From Chlorobiota bacterium (GTDB taxonomy: Bacteria; Bacteroidota; Bacteroidia; Bacteroidales; VadinHA17), in the NCBI GenBank assembly GCA_013152085.1, contig JAADHC010000041.1:1-59597 (forward strand): a stretch of 59,597 nt of DNA, given 5' to 3'. The position numbers and the translations under genes are program-made. Shown here piece by piece: positions 1 through 7,774 of the stretch (the stretch's first letter is position 1; the number at the start of each line of letters is the position of its first letter). The notes below the pieces were generated by a model that had not been told where the DNA came from, did not search any database, and saw only the letters and a program-made list of their open reading frames with translations.

Positions 1-673
1 GAATATTGAAATTATCCGTTATGGCCTTTTTAATTTTCATACCGATATCTGCCAGTTGGGCTGCATGGCGCTTATCCATGTCCAGGCCCAGTACCTGGGC
101 GTCTGTGAAAGCATAGAATGCCCCTCCGAATGCAACGTCAAAATCCACCCTTCCGATGCCGGGAACTTCTACCGTTTCATCCTGCATCAGGAGAAAAGAG
201 GGAACGTTTCTGAAAGATGAAGAAACTACCTTTCCCTTATTGTCACGGTGACCGATGGCAACAACCCGGCCTGCCGGTGTGTCAATCCTGATTTCCGGAT
301 TCTTTCCACTGCGGTCGATAAACCCGGATTCAAGAACCAGCCTGGTCAGGGCAATAATGGCATGTCCGCACATGGTAGAATAACCTTCATTGTGCAGAAA
401 GATTACCCCGAAATCACCGTCTCCGGTAACCGGTTCCGTAATAATGGCTCCGTACATATCCCGGTGTCCCCGCGGTTCCCATAGCAATGCAGTCCGTATG
501 TTATCGTAATGTTCCTTGAAAAAGCGCCTTTTTTCCAGGATCGTTTTTCCCGGAATATCCGGAAGACCTCCTGAGATAACCCGTAATGGTTCACCGCCGG
601 TGTGCATTTCAATGGTATGTATGATATTGCTTTCTGGCGGCGCCAGTATCCTCATCTTCTTTTTCTTCATCAT
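1..673 (-). CDS. Proline racemase / hydroxyproline epimerase family protein (5' part, cut by window edge)
   Basis: An open frame runs on the minus strand from Met codons at 673, 670 or 655 to the window edge, giving about 220 residues of a family that is normally about 330 long. Near the N-terminus it reads EMHTGGEPLRVI, then EPRGHRDMYGAI, then STMCGHAIIAL; the Cys of MCGH is the first catalytic thiol of proline racemase-type enzymes. The second catalytic position (Cys in racemases and epimerases, Thr/Ser in trans-3-hydroxy-L-proline dehydratases) lies outside the window, so the reaction cannot be fixed. The EPRGHxDMYG motif is common in the dehydratase/epimerase branch. It acts on proline-type imino acids in the cytoplasm. 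It lies head-to-head with the cassette array that starts near 942. Confidence 0.85.
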   Translation of the reverse strand, partial: MMKKKKMRILAPPESNIIHTIEMHTGGEPLRVISGGLPDIPGKTILEKRRFFKEHYDNIRTALLWEPRGHRDMYGAIITEPVTGDGDFGVIFLHNEGYSTMCGHAIIALTRLVLESGFIDRSGKNPEIRIDTPAGRVVAIGHRDNKGKVVSSSFRNVPSFLLMQDETVEVPGIGRVDFDVAFGGAFYAFTDAQVLGLDMDKRHAAQLADIGMKIKKAITDNFNI

Positions 674-899
674 GGCAGGACAGATAAGAAACGGTTTTAT
701 GCTGATCATCATGGTCAGACGAGCAAATTTTACGAAAAAAGAAAGGATTTAGCAAGAAAGATCAGCTACAAACCTGAAATAATTATCTTTCAGGGCAATA
801 TTCTCCGCTGTTTGTCCCAAAGGGTTCCCTGACGTGGAGTTTTCATTTTTCAAAGACCATTGACCGGACAGTCAATACCATCCCGTAGTTGTTTTTCTT

Positions 900-950
900 G
901 GAGTTAAGCGTATTATATGGTATTTTGCGGTATAATATTATGTTATGTGC
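900..950 (+). repeat. Left-flank repeat A of the cassette array, ending in attC-type core GTTATGTGC
   Basis: This 51-bp block matches 5429-5479 at 49 of 51 positions. It is very AT-rich, contains the imperfect dyad TATTATA ... TATAATA, and ends with GTTATGTGC (942-950), the core sequence that also starts the VOC cassette. It sits just upstream of the TonB-receptor gene. It could be part of an attI-like site, half of an old attC, or a promoter carried with cassettes; the sequence does not decide. The rest of 674-987 holds no gene I can support. Confidence 0.6.
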
Positions 951-987
951 ATATAACTAATAAACACCATATTACGATTATCAAAAT

Positions 988-3201
988 TTGTGTTTTACTT
1001 ACAGGAAAAGGGATAGCGTGATAAAAAAAATAACAATCGCAATATTTATATTTATCAATTCAGCCAGTATTATTCTGGCTCAGAATAGTTTTACTGCATT
1101 GGTAAAAGACAAAGAAACAAAAGAACCGTTAATCGGCGTTAACGTTGTTGTGGAAGGAATAACAAAAGGAGCGAGTTCCGATTTAAACGGAAAGCTGACG
1201 ATTCATAACATTCCAAACGGAAAACAAACGCTTGTGTTTTCGTATATCGGGTATGAAACGGTTGAAAAATCATATTTGTTTCCTTTAAACGAAACTACAA
1301 CCATAGTTGTTTATCTGGAACCTTTGCCGATAAGTCTGGGTGAAGTGATTGCCTATTCTACCCGCACCAACAATAGAATCGAAGAAGTGCCGACGCGCAT
1401 TGAGGTGATAGGTCAGGAAGAAGTCCGCGAAGGAAGCGCTATTAATCCGGGCAACATAACCCGGATGCTCGGCGAGAATTCCGGTATTCAAATTCAAAAA
1501 ACTTCTGCTGTGTCCGGGAATGTGAGTCTCAGGATTCAGGGTCTGCCGGGGAAATACACCCAATTGCTGCAGGACGGATTTCCGATGTACGGTGGATTTT
1601 CTTCAGGATTAAGTCTTTTACAAATACCGCCGCTCGATTTGCAACAGGTTGAAATAATAAAAGGTTCTTCATCCACGCTTTACGGCGGAGATGCCATTGC
1701 CGGAATTGTGAACCTGATAACAAAAACACCCTCCGATAAGCCCGAATTTTCTGTGTTATTCAATCAAACGCACAAAGGCGGAACTGATCTTAGTTCTTAC
1801 TTTTCGGGTAAACGCGGGAAATTCGGTTTTACAATGTTAGCTGCTTTCAACGCCCAGCAGGCAAAAGATGTAAGCGGGAATTATTTTACGGATATTCCAA
1901 AATATAACCGCACGGTCATTTCGCCTAAGCTGTTTTACGATTTTGATGAAAACAACCACCTTTTTGTTGGCTTATCTTCGGTTTTTGAAAACAGAATTGG
2001 CGGAAATATGAAAGCAATTAACGATAAAGCGAACAACCCTAATTCTTTTTTTGAAGAAAACAAGACAAAACGATTTAACGGATATTTAAAATATAAACAT
2101 ATTTCGAAGACCGGGAACATTCTGACACTAAAAGGGAATATCGGAAGTTTTGAAAGAAATTTGACAACAAATGTGAATACGTTCAAAGGTTTGCAAACAA
2201 CAGCATTTTCAGAATTATCTTACCTGCTTAATACGGAAAAACAAAAATTCGTAAGCGGAATTAATTTCTATTATGATAATTTCAATCAAAAAGGGTTAGT
2301 GACAAAACAGGCTTTGCTTGATTATGACCATAAAATTGTCGGCGTTTTTTTTCAGGATAACTGGGCGCTTGCAAAAAAAATTTCATTAGAACCCGGTGTG
2401 CGATTTGATTATAATCTTAATTACAGTTGTTTTCTCCTACCCAGATTAGCCGTAAAGTACCATTTTACAGATAATTTTTTTACACGAATCAGCAGCGGCC
2501 TGGGATATAAAATTCCAACGCCTTTTACCGATGATGCCGAAAGAACTCGCTATCAGGATGTGAAGCCCTTGAGCGGATTAGAAGCGGAAAGATCGGTGGG
2601 TGCAAATTGGGACCTAAACTTTAAAATTCCGGTTTCAGACAAATTGTTTTTATCGATCAATCAATCATTTTTTCTGACAAATGTTTACAATCCTGTTATT
2701 GCTAATCCTGATTCACTAATAAATCAAACAGTATTCTGTCAAAATGCAAACGGCGTCATTCAAAGCAAGGGATTGAATACGATTATTAGCGTAACGTTTG
2801 ATGAATTGATTTTTTACGTAGATTATACCTATCTGGATGCACGCAAGACTTATGATGATAACAAACCTCTCGAACTGGCACCGCAAAACAGATTATCAAC
2901 TATGCTTGTTTATGAAGATGAAGATGAAGGCTGGAAAGCCGGTATCGAAGCATTTTACTATGGAGATCAATATCTGGAAAACGGAAGTAAAACGCCAAAC
3001 TACTGGCGTTTTGATGCTATGGCGCAAAAAGAGTTCGATCGGTTTACGATTGCCATGAACGTCGAAAATATTCTGGATGTCAGACAAACAAGATATGAAA
3101 ACATTATTCATCCTCCTTTAAGTAACCCGGTGTTCAATGAATTATATGCGCCATTGGATGGTATTGTCGGGAATATCGTCTTGAAATATGATTTTTATTA
3201 A
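988..3201 (+). CDS. TonB-dependent outer membrane receptor with CarboxypepD_reg-like N-terminal domain
   Basis: A 737-residue outer membrane protein. The signal peptide (IKKITIAIFIFINSASIILA) starts right after a GTG at 1018, a more natural start than the TTG at 988. A carboxypeptidase-regulatory-like beta-sandwich follows (about residues 32-110; LIGVNVVVEG, FSYIGYE), then a TonB plug domain (about 120-240; IKGSSSTLYGGDAIAGIVNLIT) and a 22-strand-type barrel ending in VLKYDFY. It probably imports an iron complex, cobalamin or other large ligand using TonB energy; the ligand is not evident. No TonB box or SusD partner is seen. Base composition is more AT-rich than in the genes after 8 kb. It lies between attC-type cores, so it appears to be the cargo of an unusually large (about 2.46 kb) integron cassette. 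Unlike the other cassettes it leaves 135 bases between its stop and the attC. Confidence 0.93.
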   Translation: MCFTYRKRDSVIKKITIAIFIFINSASIILAQNSFTALVKDKETKEPLIGVNVVVEGITKGASSDLNGKLTIHNIPNGKQTLVFSYIGYETVEKSYLFPLNETTTIVVYLEPLPISLGEVIAYSTRTNNRIEEVPTRIEVIGQEEVREGSAINPGNITRMLGENSGIQIQKTSAVSGNVSLRIQGLPGKYTQLLQDGFPMYGGFSSGLSLLQIPPLDLQQVEIIKGSSSTLYGGDAIAGIVNLITKTPSDKPEFSVLFNQTHKGGTDLSSYFSGKRGKFGFTMLAAFNAQQAKDVSGNYFTDIPKYNRTVISPKLFYDFDENNHLFVGLSSVFENRIGGNMKAINDKANNPNSFFEENKTKRFNGYLKYKHISKTGNILTLKGNIGSFERNLTTNVNTFKGLQTTAFSELSYLLNTEKQKFVSGINFYYDNFNQKGLVTKQALLDYDHKIVGVFFQDNWALAKKISLEPGVRFDYNLNYSCFLLPRLAVKYHFTDNFFTRISSGLGYKIPTPFTDDAERTRYQDVKPLSGLEAERSVGANWDLNFKIPVSDKLFLSINQSFFLTNVYNPVIANPDSLINQTVFCQNANGVIQSKGLNTIISVTFDELIFYVDYTYLDARKTYDDNKPLELAPQNRLSTMLVYEDEDEGWKAGIEAFYYGDQYLENGSKTPNYWRFDAMAQKEFDRFTIAMNVENILDVRQTRYENIIHPPLSNPVFNELYAPLDGIVGNIVLKYDFY

Positions 3202-3336
3202 TGAAATTAAGAGCAAACAATATAGCATATGGTCTTCGTTAAGAATAAAACAATATCGGTAAAGCCTGAAAGGAAAGTGGCTCTAAACCACAAAAAGCAA
3301 AATTCGAAACTGCCAAAACTAAAGAGTATGACTAGA

Positions 3337-3408
3337 CACATAACAAATCGCTGCACCTGACCGCTATTCCGTCACACTCCATAGCAGCAGGTGTGCCAGG
3401 AGTCAGCA
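3337..3408 (+). other. attC-like recombination site 1 (end of TonB-receptor cassette)
   Basis: R'' box CACATAAC (3337-3344) and R'-like box GTCAGCA (3402-3408, with C in place of the second T). The interior folds through CACCTG-ACC-GCTAT against ATAGC-AGC-AGGTG around a short loop. The R'' box is the exact reverse complement of GTTATGTG at the start of the same cassette (942-949), as expected when a cassette integrates as a circle. About 80% identical to sites 2 and 3. Confidence 0.75.
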
Positions 3409-3439
3409 GGCCTCAAATTTGAACAGGAAAGTAATTGAT

Positions 3440-4564
3440 ATGAGAAAAAATATGACAATACTTATTTTAGGCGGATACGGTGGAACGGGGAAAGTGTTTT
3501 GCCGGTATCTTCTGAAAGAAACGAGTGTGAATGTAATCGTCGCCGGAAGGAGACTTGAAAAAGCCGAAGAATTGGCTGAAAAATTGAAAAGGGAATTTTC
3601 ACCGGCCCGAATATCCGCCCGGTATGCGGATGCTTCCGATGTAAAGAGTCTTTACAAGGCATTTCATGACATTGATTTTGTGCTGGTAGCGGCCACTACA
3701 ACAAAATGGGCAAAGCAAATTGCGGAAACGGCACTTGAAATGAACATTGATTACCTGGATATTTACTTTCAGCAGGATGTATATCCGATACTGGAAACAA
3801 TGAAGCAACGGATCGGGCAAGCCGGATGCTGCTTTATCACGCAGGCAGGTTTTCATCCCGGATTGCCGGCAGTCTATATCCGGAAAGGTGCTCAGTATTT
3901 TGATCGGTATGATAAAGCGATCGTTGCATTTGCAATGAATGCAAAGATTGAAAAGGCTGAATCGGTGTATGAAATTATAGATGCCATGGCAGACTATAAA
4001 CCGGGATTTTTCAAGAATGGAAAATGGAAGATCGGAACATACAAGGATGCTATCAAGATTGACTATGGGAACCGGTTTGGCGTTCGGAGCAGTGTGCCCC
4101 TCGATATGGTTGAAATCAAACCATTGCCGGAGATGTTCGGTTTGCGGGAAACGGGCGTTTTTACGACAGGATTCAACTGGTTTATAGATTATCTGGTCTT
4201 TCCGTTCATGATGCTTTCACAAAAGATTAAAAAAGGTTCACTTCGGCATTTCTGGGCTAAGATGTTTATCTTTGGGATAAATAAATTTTCCAGTGTGGAA
4301 GAAGGTGTTGTTTTTTTGCTAAAGGCTGAAGGAGAAAAGGATGCGAAACGCCAAAAAGTTGAAATTATTTCCGAACACGACAATGGCTATGATTTTACGA
4401 TCATACCTGTGATTGCATGCTTGAAGCAATATTTTGATGGTTCGATTCGCAAACCCGGTCTCCGGATGATGGGACTTATCGTGGATCCTGACAGACTGTT
4501 TGACGATATGGAGAAAATGGGGGTCAAAATTCAAACGCTAATCACAAACAAAGATGCCGGTTAA
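3440..4564 (+). CDS. Saccharopine dehydrogenase-like NAD(P)-binding oxidoreductase
   Basis: The N-terminus ILILGGYGGTGKVFCRYL is a Rossmann dinucleotide-binding loop. It is followed by the (V/I)AGRR segment expected after the second beta strand and a conserved block ending in CFITQAGFHPGLPAVYIRK, typical of saccharopine dehydrogenase NADP-binding-domain proteins. The ATG at 3440 is preferred; a TTG at 3419 is in frame upstream. Length 374 residues from the ATG, normal for this family, in which most members have no assigned substrate. A hydrophobic stretch near residues 250-270 (FNWFIDYLVFPFMML) suggests membrane association. The stop codon TAA lies inside the attC R'' box (GGTTAAC), a hallmark of compact integron cassettes. 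The function of this oxidoreductase is unknown. Confidence 0.85.
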   Translation: MRKNMTILILGGYGGTGKVFCRYLLKETSVNVIVAGRRLEKAEELAEKLKREFSPARISARYADASDVKSLYKAFHDIDFVLVAATTTKWAKQIAETALEMNIDYLDIYFQQDVYPILETMKQRIGQAGCCFITQAGFHPGLPAVYIRKGAQYFDRYDKAIVAFAMNAKIEKAESVYEIIDAMADYKPGFFKNGKWKIGTYKDAIKIDYGNRFGVRSSVPLDMVEIKPLPEMFGLRETGVFTTGFNWFIDYLVFPFMMLSQKIKKGSLRHFWAKMFIFGINKFSSVEEGVVFLLKAEGEKDAKRQKVEIISEHDNGYDFTIIPVIACLKQYFDGSIRKPGLRMMGLIVDPDRLFDDMEKMGVKIQTLITNKDAG

Positions 4565-4630
4565 CAAGGCCCTGCACCCGACTGCTATTCCGTTGTGTTC
4601 CATAGCGGCAGGTGAGCATAGACGTTAGCC
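4559..4630 (+). other. attC-like recombination site 2
   Basis: R'' GGTTAAC (4559-4565) and a canonical R' GTTAGCC (4624-4630). Interior arms CTGCACCCGACTGCTAT and ATAGCGGCAGGTGAG pair with mismatches and extra-helical bases. The stop codon of the preceding gene (4562-4564) is embedded in R''. The R'' does not match the start of its own cassette (GTCAGCA), unlike sites 1, 4 and 5. Confidence 0.75.
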
Positions 4631-4668
4631 CGTATATACAATAATAAGGACCGAGCGGTTTTATCAAA

Positions 4669-5301
4669 ATGGACGTAACAGAAAGACTCATTCAACGAGC
4701 CCAAAAGTCACAACACGGATTTTTAGACATTCAGAAAGCAGCAAATGAAGTGGTTGATGAGCAGCCTGTCGAAGATAGCCTTCGCATTGCCAAGCAACTA
4801 TTTACATCAGAGATATACCAGGCTCGCTCATTGGCAACTTTCATTTTTGGTCGGTTAGCGGCCAACTCGAACGAAACCATCGGGTTTCTGAAACGACGTG
4901 TAAGCCAGGATAATGATTGGCGTGTACAAGAGATCCTGGCAAAAGCTTTTGACAGGTATTGCGCTGATGTTGGCTATGAACAAGCTCTCCCGGTCATCAG
5001 GGAATGGTTGGCAGACTCCTCACCTAACGTGCGACGGGCAGTTACAGAAGGTCTTAGAATCTGGACGGGTCGCCCTTTCTTTAATGACCATCCGGAAGTC
5101 GCCATTCTGTTGTTGAGTCAACTTCGCAACGATGAGAGTGAATATGTACGGAAGTCTGTCGGGAATGCGTTACGCGATATAAGTAAAAAGCACAAGGAGT
5201 TGGTAGAAATCGAATTACATCAATGGGATATAACTGATAGGAAAATTAAACAAACTTACAAACTGGCGAGTAAGTTCATTCAAAACAAGGGAGCGGGCTG
5301 A
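4669..5301 (+). CDS. HEAT-repeat protein resembling AlkD-type DNA alkylation repair proteins
   Basis: 210 residues, almost entirely alpha-helical HEAT-like repeats: ARSLATFIFGRLAA, DWRVQEILAKAFDRYCADVGYEQALPVIREWLADSSPNVRRAVTEGLR and SEYVRKSVGNALRDISK. The pattern, including the WRVQE...AF block and NVRRAV/YVRKSVGNALRD repeats, resembles AlkC/AlkD-family DNA glycosylases, which excise alkylated purines. The length is on the short side and I could not confirm the catalytic acidic and aromatic residues, so a DNA repair role is an inference. The start ATG at 4669 lies 39 bases after the attC core. The stop TGA (5299-5301) lies inside the next attC R'' box (GGCTGAC). It fits the usual profile of cassette cargo: small, soluble, stand-alone. 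Confidence 0.75.
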   Translation: MDVTERLIQRAQKSQHGFLDIQKAANEVVDEQPVEDSLRIAKQLFTSEIYQARSLATFIFGRLAANSNETIGFLKRRVSQDNDWRVQEILAKAFDRYCADVGYEQALPVIREWLADSSPNVRRAVTEGLRIWTGRPFFNDHPEVAILLLSQLRNDESEYVRKSVGNALRDISKKHKELVEIELHQWDITDRKIKQTYKLASKFIQNKGAG

Positions 5302-5366
5302 CAAGGCGCTGCACCTGGCTGCTATTCAGTTACACTCCATAGCAGCGGGTGAGCCAGGAGTTAATC
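5296..5366 (+). other. attC-like recombination site 3
   Basis: R'' GGCTGAC (5296-5302), R' GTTAATC (5360-5366). Interior CTGCACCTGGCTGCTAT pairs with ATAGCAGCGGGTGAG. GGGCTGAC is complementary at 7 of 8 bases to GTTAGCCC at the start of the same cassette (4624). The sequence is close to site 1, sharing the segment ACACTCCATAGCAGC. Confidence 0.75.
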
Positions 5367-5428
5367 GTTAAAATATTCGAGAAGTTATGCGTAATTTCAG
5401 GATCATCGTCCGGCATTCGTTTTTGCTT

Positions 5429-5479
5429 GGAGTTATGGGTATTATATGGTATTTTGCGGTATAATATTATGTTATGTGC
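5429..5479 (+). repeat. Left-flank repeat B, copy of 900-950, ending in attC-type core GTTATGTGC
   Basis: Matches 900-950 at 49 of 51 bases and ends at core GTTATGTGC (5471-5479), where the VOC cassette begins. Together with 5367-5428 it forms a 111-bp gene-less segment between attC site 3 and this core. It may be a remnant of a deleted cassette or a carried promoter/attI-like element. Confidence 0.65.
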
Positions 5480-5490
5480 GATAAAAGAAT

Positions 5491-5880
5491 ATGAAAATCA
5501 TCAACATCGACCACATAGTTCTTACCGTCGAGAATATCGAGGCAACAGTTCAATTCTATGAGTCTGTTCTGGGCATGGTAGTAGAGACATTTGGTGAAGG
5601 CAGGGTTGCGCTAAAATTCGGTAATCAAAAAATCAATCTTCACAAGCAAGGTCAAGAGTTTGAACCAAAGGCAAATAAGCCCATTCCAGGTTCAGAAGAT
5701 CTGTGTTTTATCTCTGAAACAAAATTAGAAATTGCCATGGAGCATGTAAAAAATATGGGAATAAATATTCTTGAAGGTCCGGTAACACGAACCGGAGCAA
5801 AAGGTTTAATTATTTCTTTCTATTTCAGAGACCCGGACGGCAATTTAATTGAAGTTGCTAATTATGCAAAAAGCACATAA
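5491..5880 (+). CDS. VOC superfamily (glyoxalase/bleomycin-resistance/dioxygenase fold) protein
   Basis: 129 residues with the paired beta-alpha-beta-beta-beta modules of the vicinal oxygen chelate fold. Likely metal ligands are His8 (IDHIVLTV), His51 (INLHKQG) and Glu121 (GNLIEVANY). The DPDGNLIEV ending is a standard VOC signature. Members include glyoxalase I, fosfomycin-modifying enzymes and ring-cleaving dioxygenases; sequence alone does not choose between them, and the metal or substrate is unknown. The gene begins 12 bases after the attC-type core and its stop TAA overlaps the next R'' box, so it is a minimal integron cassette of about 470 bp. VOC proteins are frequent cassette cargo in environmental integrons. 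Confidence 0.9.
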   Translation: MKIINIDHIVLTVENIEATVQFYESVLGMVVETFGEGRVALKFGNQKINLHKQGQEFEPKANKPIPGSEDLCFISETKLEIAMEHVKNMGINILEGPVTRTGAKGLIISFYFRDPDGNLIEVANYAKST

Positions 5881-5947
5881 CAATGGCACGAACACTGAAG
5901 TAAAAACGCTGGCACGTTTTTACGCCGGTTATTAGTGCCGTTATGTG
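5874..5947 (+). other. attC-like recombination site 4
   Basis: CACATAAC (5874-5881) and GTTATGTG (5940-5947) are perfect inverted repeats. Inside, GGCAC pairs with GTGCC and GTAAAAACG pairs exactly with CGTTTTTAC. GCACATAAC (5873-5881) is the exact reverse complement of GTTATGTGC at the start of the VOC cassette (5471-5479). The VOC stop codon (5878-5880) is inside R''. This is the most symmetrical site of the array. Confidence 0.8.
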
Positions 5948-5990
5948 TAGAATAATGAAGCAAAGGAGAAAAGACAGTTATGAAACGACC

Positions 5991-6038
5991 ATGAAATTTA
6001 ATCTGCTAATTTCAAAAACAAGCATGATTAAATTTCAT
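5991..6038 (+). repeat. 13-bp inverted repeat in the leader of the GyrI-like cassette
   Basis: ATGAAATTTAATC (5991-6003) is followed after 22 bases by its exact reverse complement (6026-6038), between the attC core and the ATG at 6083. It may form a leader stem-loop or be an operator. The cassette's 135-base leader is longer than those of its neighbours. Confidence 0.55.
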
Positions 6039-6082
6039 CGGGAGTTACATACGTTACCCATAAAAACTTAAAATTTAAACGT

Positions 6083-6727
6083 ATGAAACATGAATGGAGA
6101 AAAGACGAAAAAGAAATATATATTCCACAAAACAAACCTGAACGTATTACACTCCCGTCTTTTAAATTTTTTATGATTGTGGGAAAAGGAAATCCGAATG
6201 ATGATTTCTTTGCTGAATATATAGGAGTACTTTACTCGCTGTCTTATGCTATTAAAATGTCGCCTAAAGCCGGAATAGCACCGCAAGATTATTTTGAATA
6301 TACGGTTTATCCGCTGGAAGGAGTATGGGATATATCTGATGAAGCGAAAATGAATTATACCGGCCGTCTCGACAAAAACTTACTCATCTTCAATCTGATG
6401 ATTAGACAACCTGATTTTGTGACAAATAAATTTGCGCAAGATATCATGGAAAGAACAAAAAAGAAAAAACCACATGAATTACTCGAAAGAGTTAAATTTA
6501 GGGCTATTGAAGAAGGGGAATGTGTACAAATGCTGCATTTGGGAAGTTACGATAACGAACCGGAAAGTTTCAGGCAAATGGAAGAATTTTGTAAAGAAAA
6601 CAACTTGATTAGAGAATCGAAGCAACATAGAGAGATATATCTTTCTGATGCAAGAAAAGTAAGTCCTGAAAAACTAAAAACAGTGCTGCGTTTTAAAGTA
6701 AAGAATGGAAATAAACGAAACACATAA
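6083..6727 (+). CDS. GyrI-like small-molecule-binding domain protein
   Basis: 214 residues with the layout of stand-alone GyrI-like/SOUL-type proteins: an N-terminal ITLPSFKFFMIVGKGNPND, a YTVYPLEGVWD segment, and a C-terminal repeat of the fold with VQMLHLGSYDNEPESFRQMEEFCKENNL and YLSDARKV, as in DNA gyrase inhibitor-like (COG4832-type) proteins. Relatives bind small aromatic or lipophilic compounds, and some protect against toxins. There is no DNA-binding domain here. The stop TAA lies inside attC site 5. Ligand unknown. GyrI-like proteins are recurrent integron cassette cargo, which supports the context call. Confidence 0.88.
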   Translation: MKHEWRKDEKEIYIPQNKPERITLPSFKFFMIVGKGNPNDDFFAEYIGVLYSLSYAIKMSPKAGIAPQDYFEYTVYPLEGVWDISDEAKMNYTGRLDKNLLIFNLMIRQPDFVTNKFAQDIMERTKKKKPHELLERVKFRAIEEGECVQMLHLGSYDNEPESFRQMEEFCKENNLIRESKQHREIYLSDARKVSPEKLKTVLRFKVKNGNKRNT

Positions 6728-6787
6728 CAATTTGCTTCAGCGGACATTTTCACTGTGCAAAAACACCGCTGAGCATTGCCGTTAGGT
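6721..6787 (+). other. attC-like recombination site 5
   Basis: R'' CACATAAC (6721-6728) and canonical R' GTTAGGT (6781-6787). GCTTCAGCGG pairs with CCGCTGAGC, leaving one unpaired base as in attC sites with extra-helical bases. R'' is the exact complement of the start of its own cassette (GTTATGTG, 5940-5947). The start AACAATTTGCTTCA closely resembles classical class 1 integron attC sites. Confidence 0.85.
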
Positions 6788-6796
6788 GCAAGAGGT

Positions 6797-6805
6797 TAAG
6801 GAGGT
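6797..6805 (+). promoter_or_regulatory. Strong Shine-Dalgarno sequence before the CPBP gene
   Basis: TAAGGAGGT lies 6 bases before ATG 6812, a near-perfect match to the anti-SD of 16S rRNA. Most Bacteroidota genes, including those elsewhere in this window, lack such a site. This suggests the cassette came from a lineage that uses SD initiation. Confidence 0.75.
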
Positions 6806-6811
6806 ATAAGA

Positions 6812-7774
6812 ATGAAAATAAGCTCAAACTCAATACTGAAATCATTTATGTCAGAAAGAATATGGCCTGTTGTGCGGGTCTCAATTCTGCAAATTGTTTT
6901 GATGGCAGGCTTTCTGGGTAACATCGCCGGCTGGCTTATTCTCGCACTTCTGGTAGATGTCCTGCACTGGTCGGATATTGATTTTCATGGGAAAACGCTA
7001 AACACTATCAGCCCGGAAGGGAAGATCATCGGTATTATCATTTTGTTCAGCGTCAATATTTTGCTCGTGCTGTCAGCGTGGCGTTGGCTTGAACGAAAAC
7101 GACTGCAAGATATGTGGTGGGTGTTTTCCCGAAAGCAATGGAGATACCTTGCAGGTGGGCTTGCCGCAGGCCTGGGCGAAATGCTGCTGGTATTTGGCGG
7201 TATGGTTATCATTGGCGTAGTACAGCCTTCCTGGGGGCTGGCAAGTGTGCCTGCCGGAACAGTTTTTATGGCCTCGGGATGGTTGTTCGCCTCATCTGTT
7301 CTGGGTCCGGTTGTTGAAGAAACCCTGAATCGCGGCTATTGGTTTCAAAACGTCAAACGTGGCTGGGGTGTACTTCCTGCGGTCGTTGTCACTTCGCTTC
7401 TGTTCGGTGGAATGCATCTGCTCAACCCGAATGCCGGACTATTGGGAGCGATTAACATTATGCTCTCGGCTGTCACCTATGCATTGAGCCTGTTGTGGTT
7501 ACGCTCGCTTTGGTTACCCATTGGCTGGCATGCCGGCTGGAACTTTGCGCAGTTTTTTATTGCAGGCTTGCCGAACTCCGGCATTTCAGTTAGCAGTATG
7601 GGATTAGAAGGCACAACGCTGTTTGTGTCGAAATCGCTTGGCCCTCACTGGTTAAGCGGCGGTGAATTTGGTATGGAAGCAAGCCTGATAAGAACGGTTG
7701 TGCTGATTATGGCAATAATCGTATTACTATGGTTGAAGAAGAACAAGCCCGTTCCGGAGGGCGAAGCAGGCTGA
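6812..7774 (+). CDS. CPBP family intramembrane glutamic endopeptidase (Rce1/CAAX protease-like)
   Basis: 320 residues with about eight hydrophobic membrane segments. The family signature is complete: EETLNRGYW (EExxxR; Glu near residues 169-170), FGGMHLLN (FxxxH; His near 201) and HAGWNF (HxxxN; near 240). Relatives cleave membrane-embedded substrates, mature prenylated proteins, or give bacteriocin immunity; the substrate here is unknown. A perfect Shine-Dalgarno precedes the ATG, which is atypical for this genome. The stop TGA is inside attC site 6. CPBP proteins are common integron and phage-borne cargo. Base composition is more GC-balanced than in the TonB and GyrI cassettes, consistent with a separate origin. 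Confidence 0.93.
   Translation: MKISSNSILKSFMSERIWPVVRVSILQIVLMAGFLGNIAGWLILALLVDVLHWSDIDFHGKTLNTISPEGKIIGIIILFSVNILLVLSAWRWLERKRLQDMWWVFSRKQWRYLAGGLAAGLGEMLLVFGGMVIIGVVQPSWGLASVPAGTVFMASGWLFASSVLGPVVEETLNRGYWFQNVKRGWGVLPAVVVTSLLFGGMHLLNPNAGLLGAINIMLSAVTYALSLLWLRSLWLPIGWHAGWNFAQFFIAGLPNSGISVSSMGLEGTTLFVSKSLGPHWLSGGEFGMEASLIRTVVLIMAIIVLLWLKKNKPVPEGEAG

Noticed and set aside
248-832. Plus-strand frames over the proline racemase region
   Set aside because: The minus strand encodes conserved catalytic motifs (MCGH, EPRGHRDMYG); the plus frames do not.
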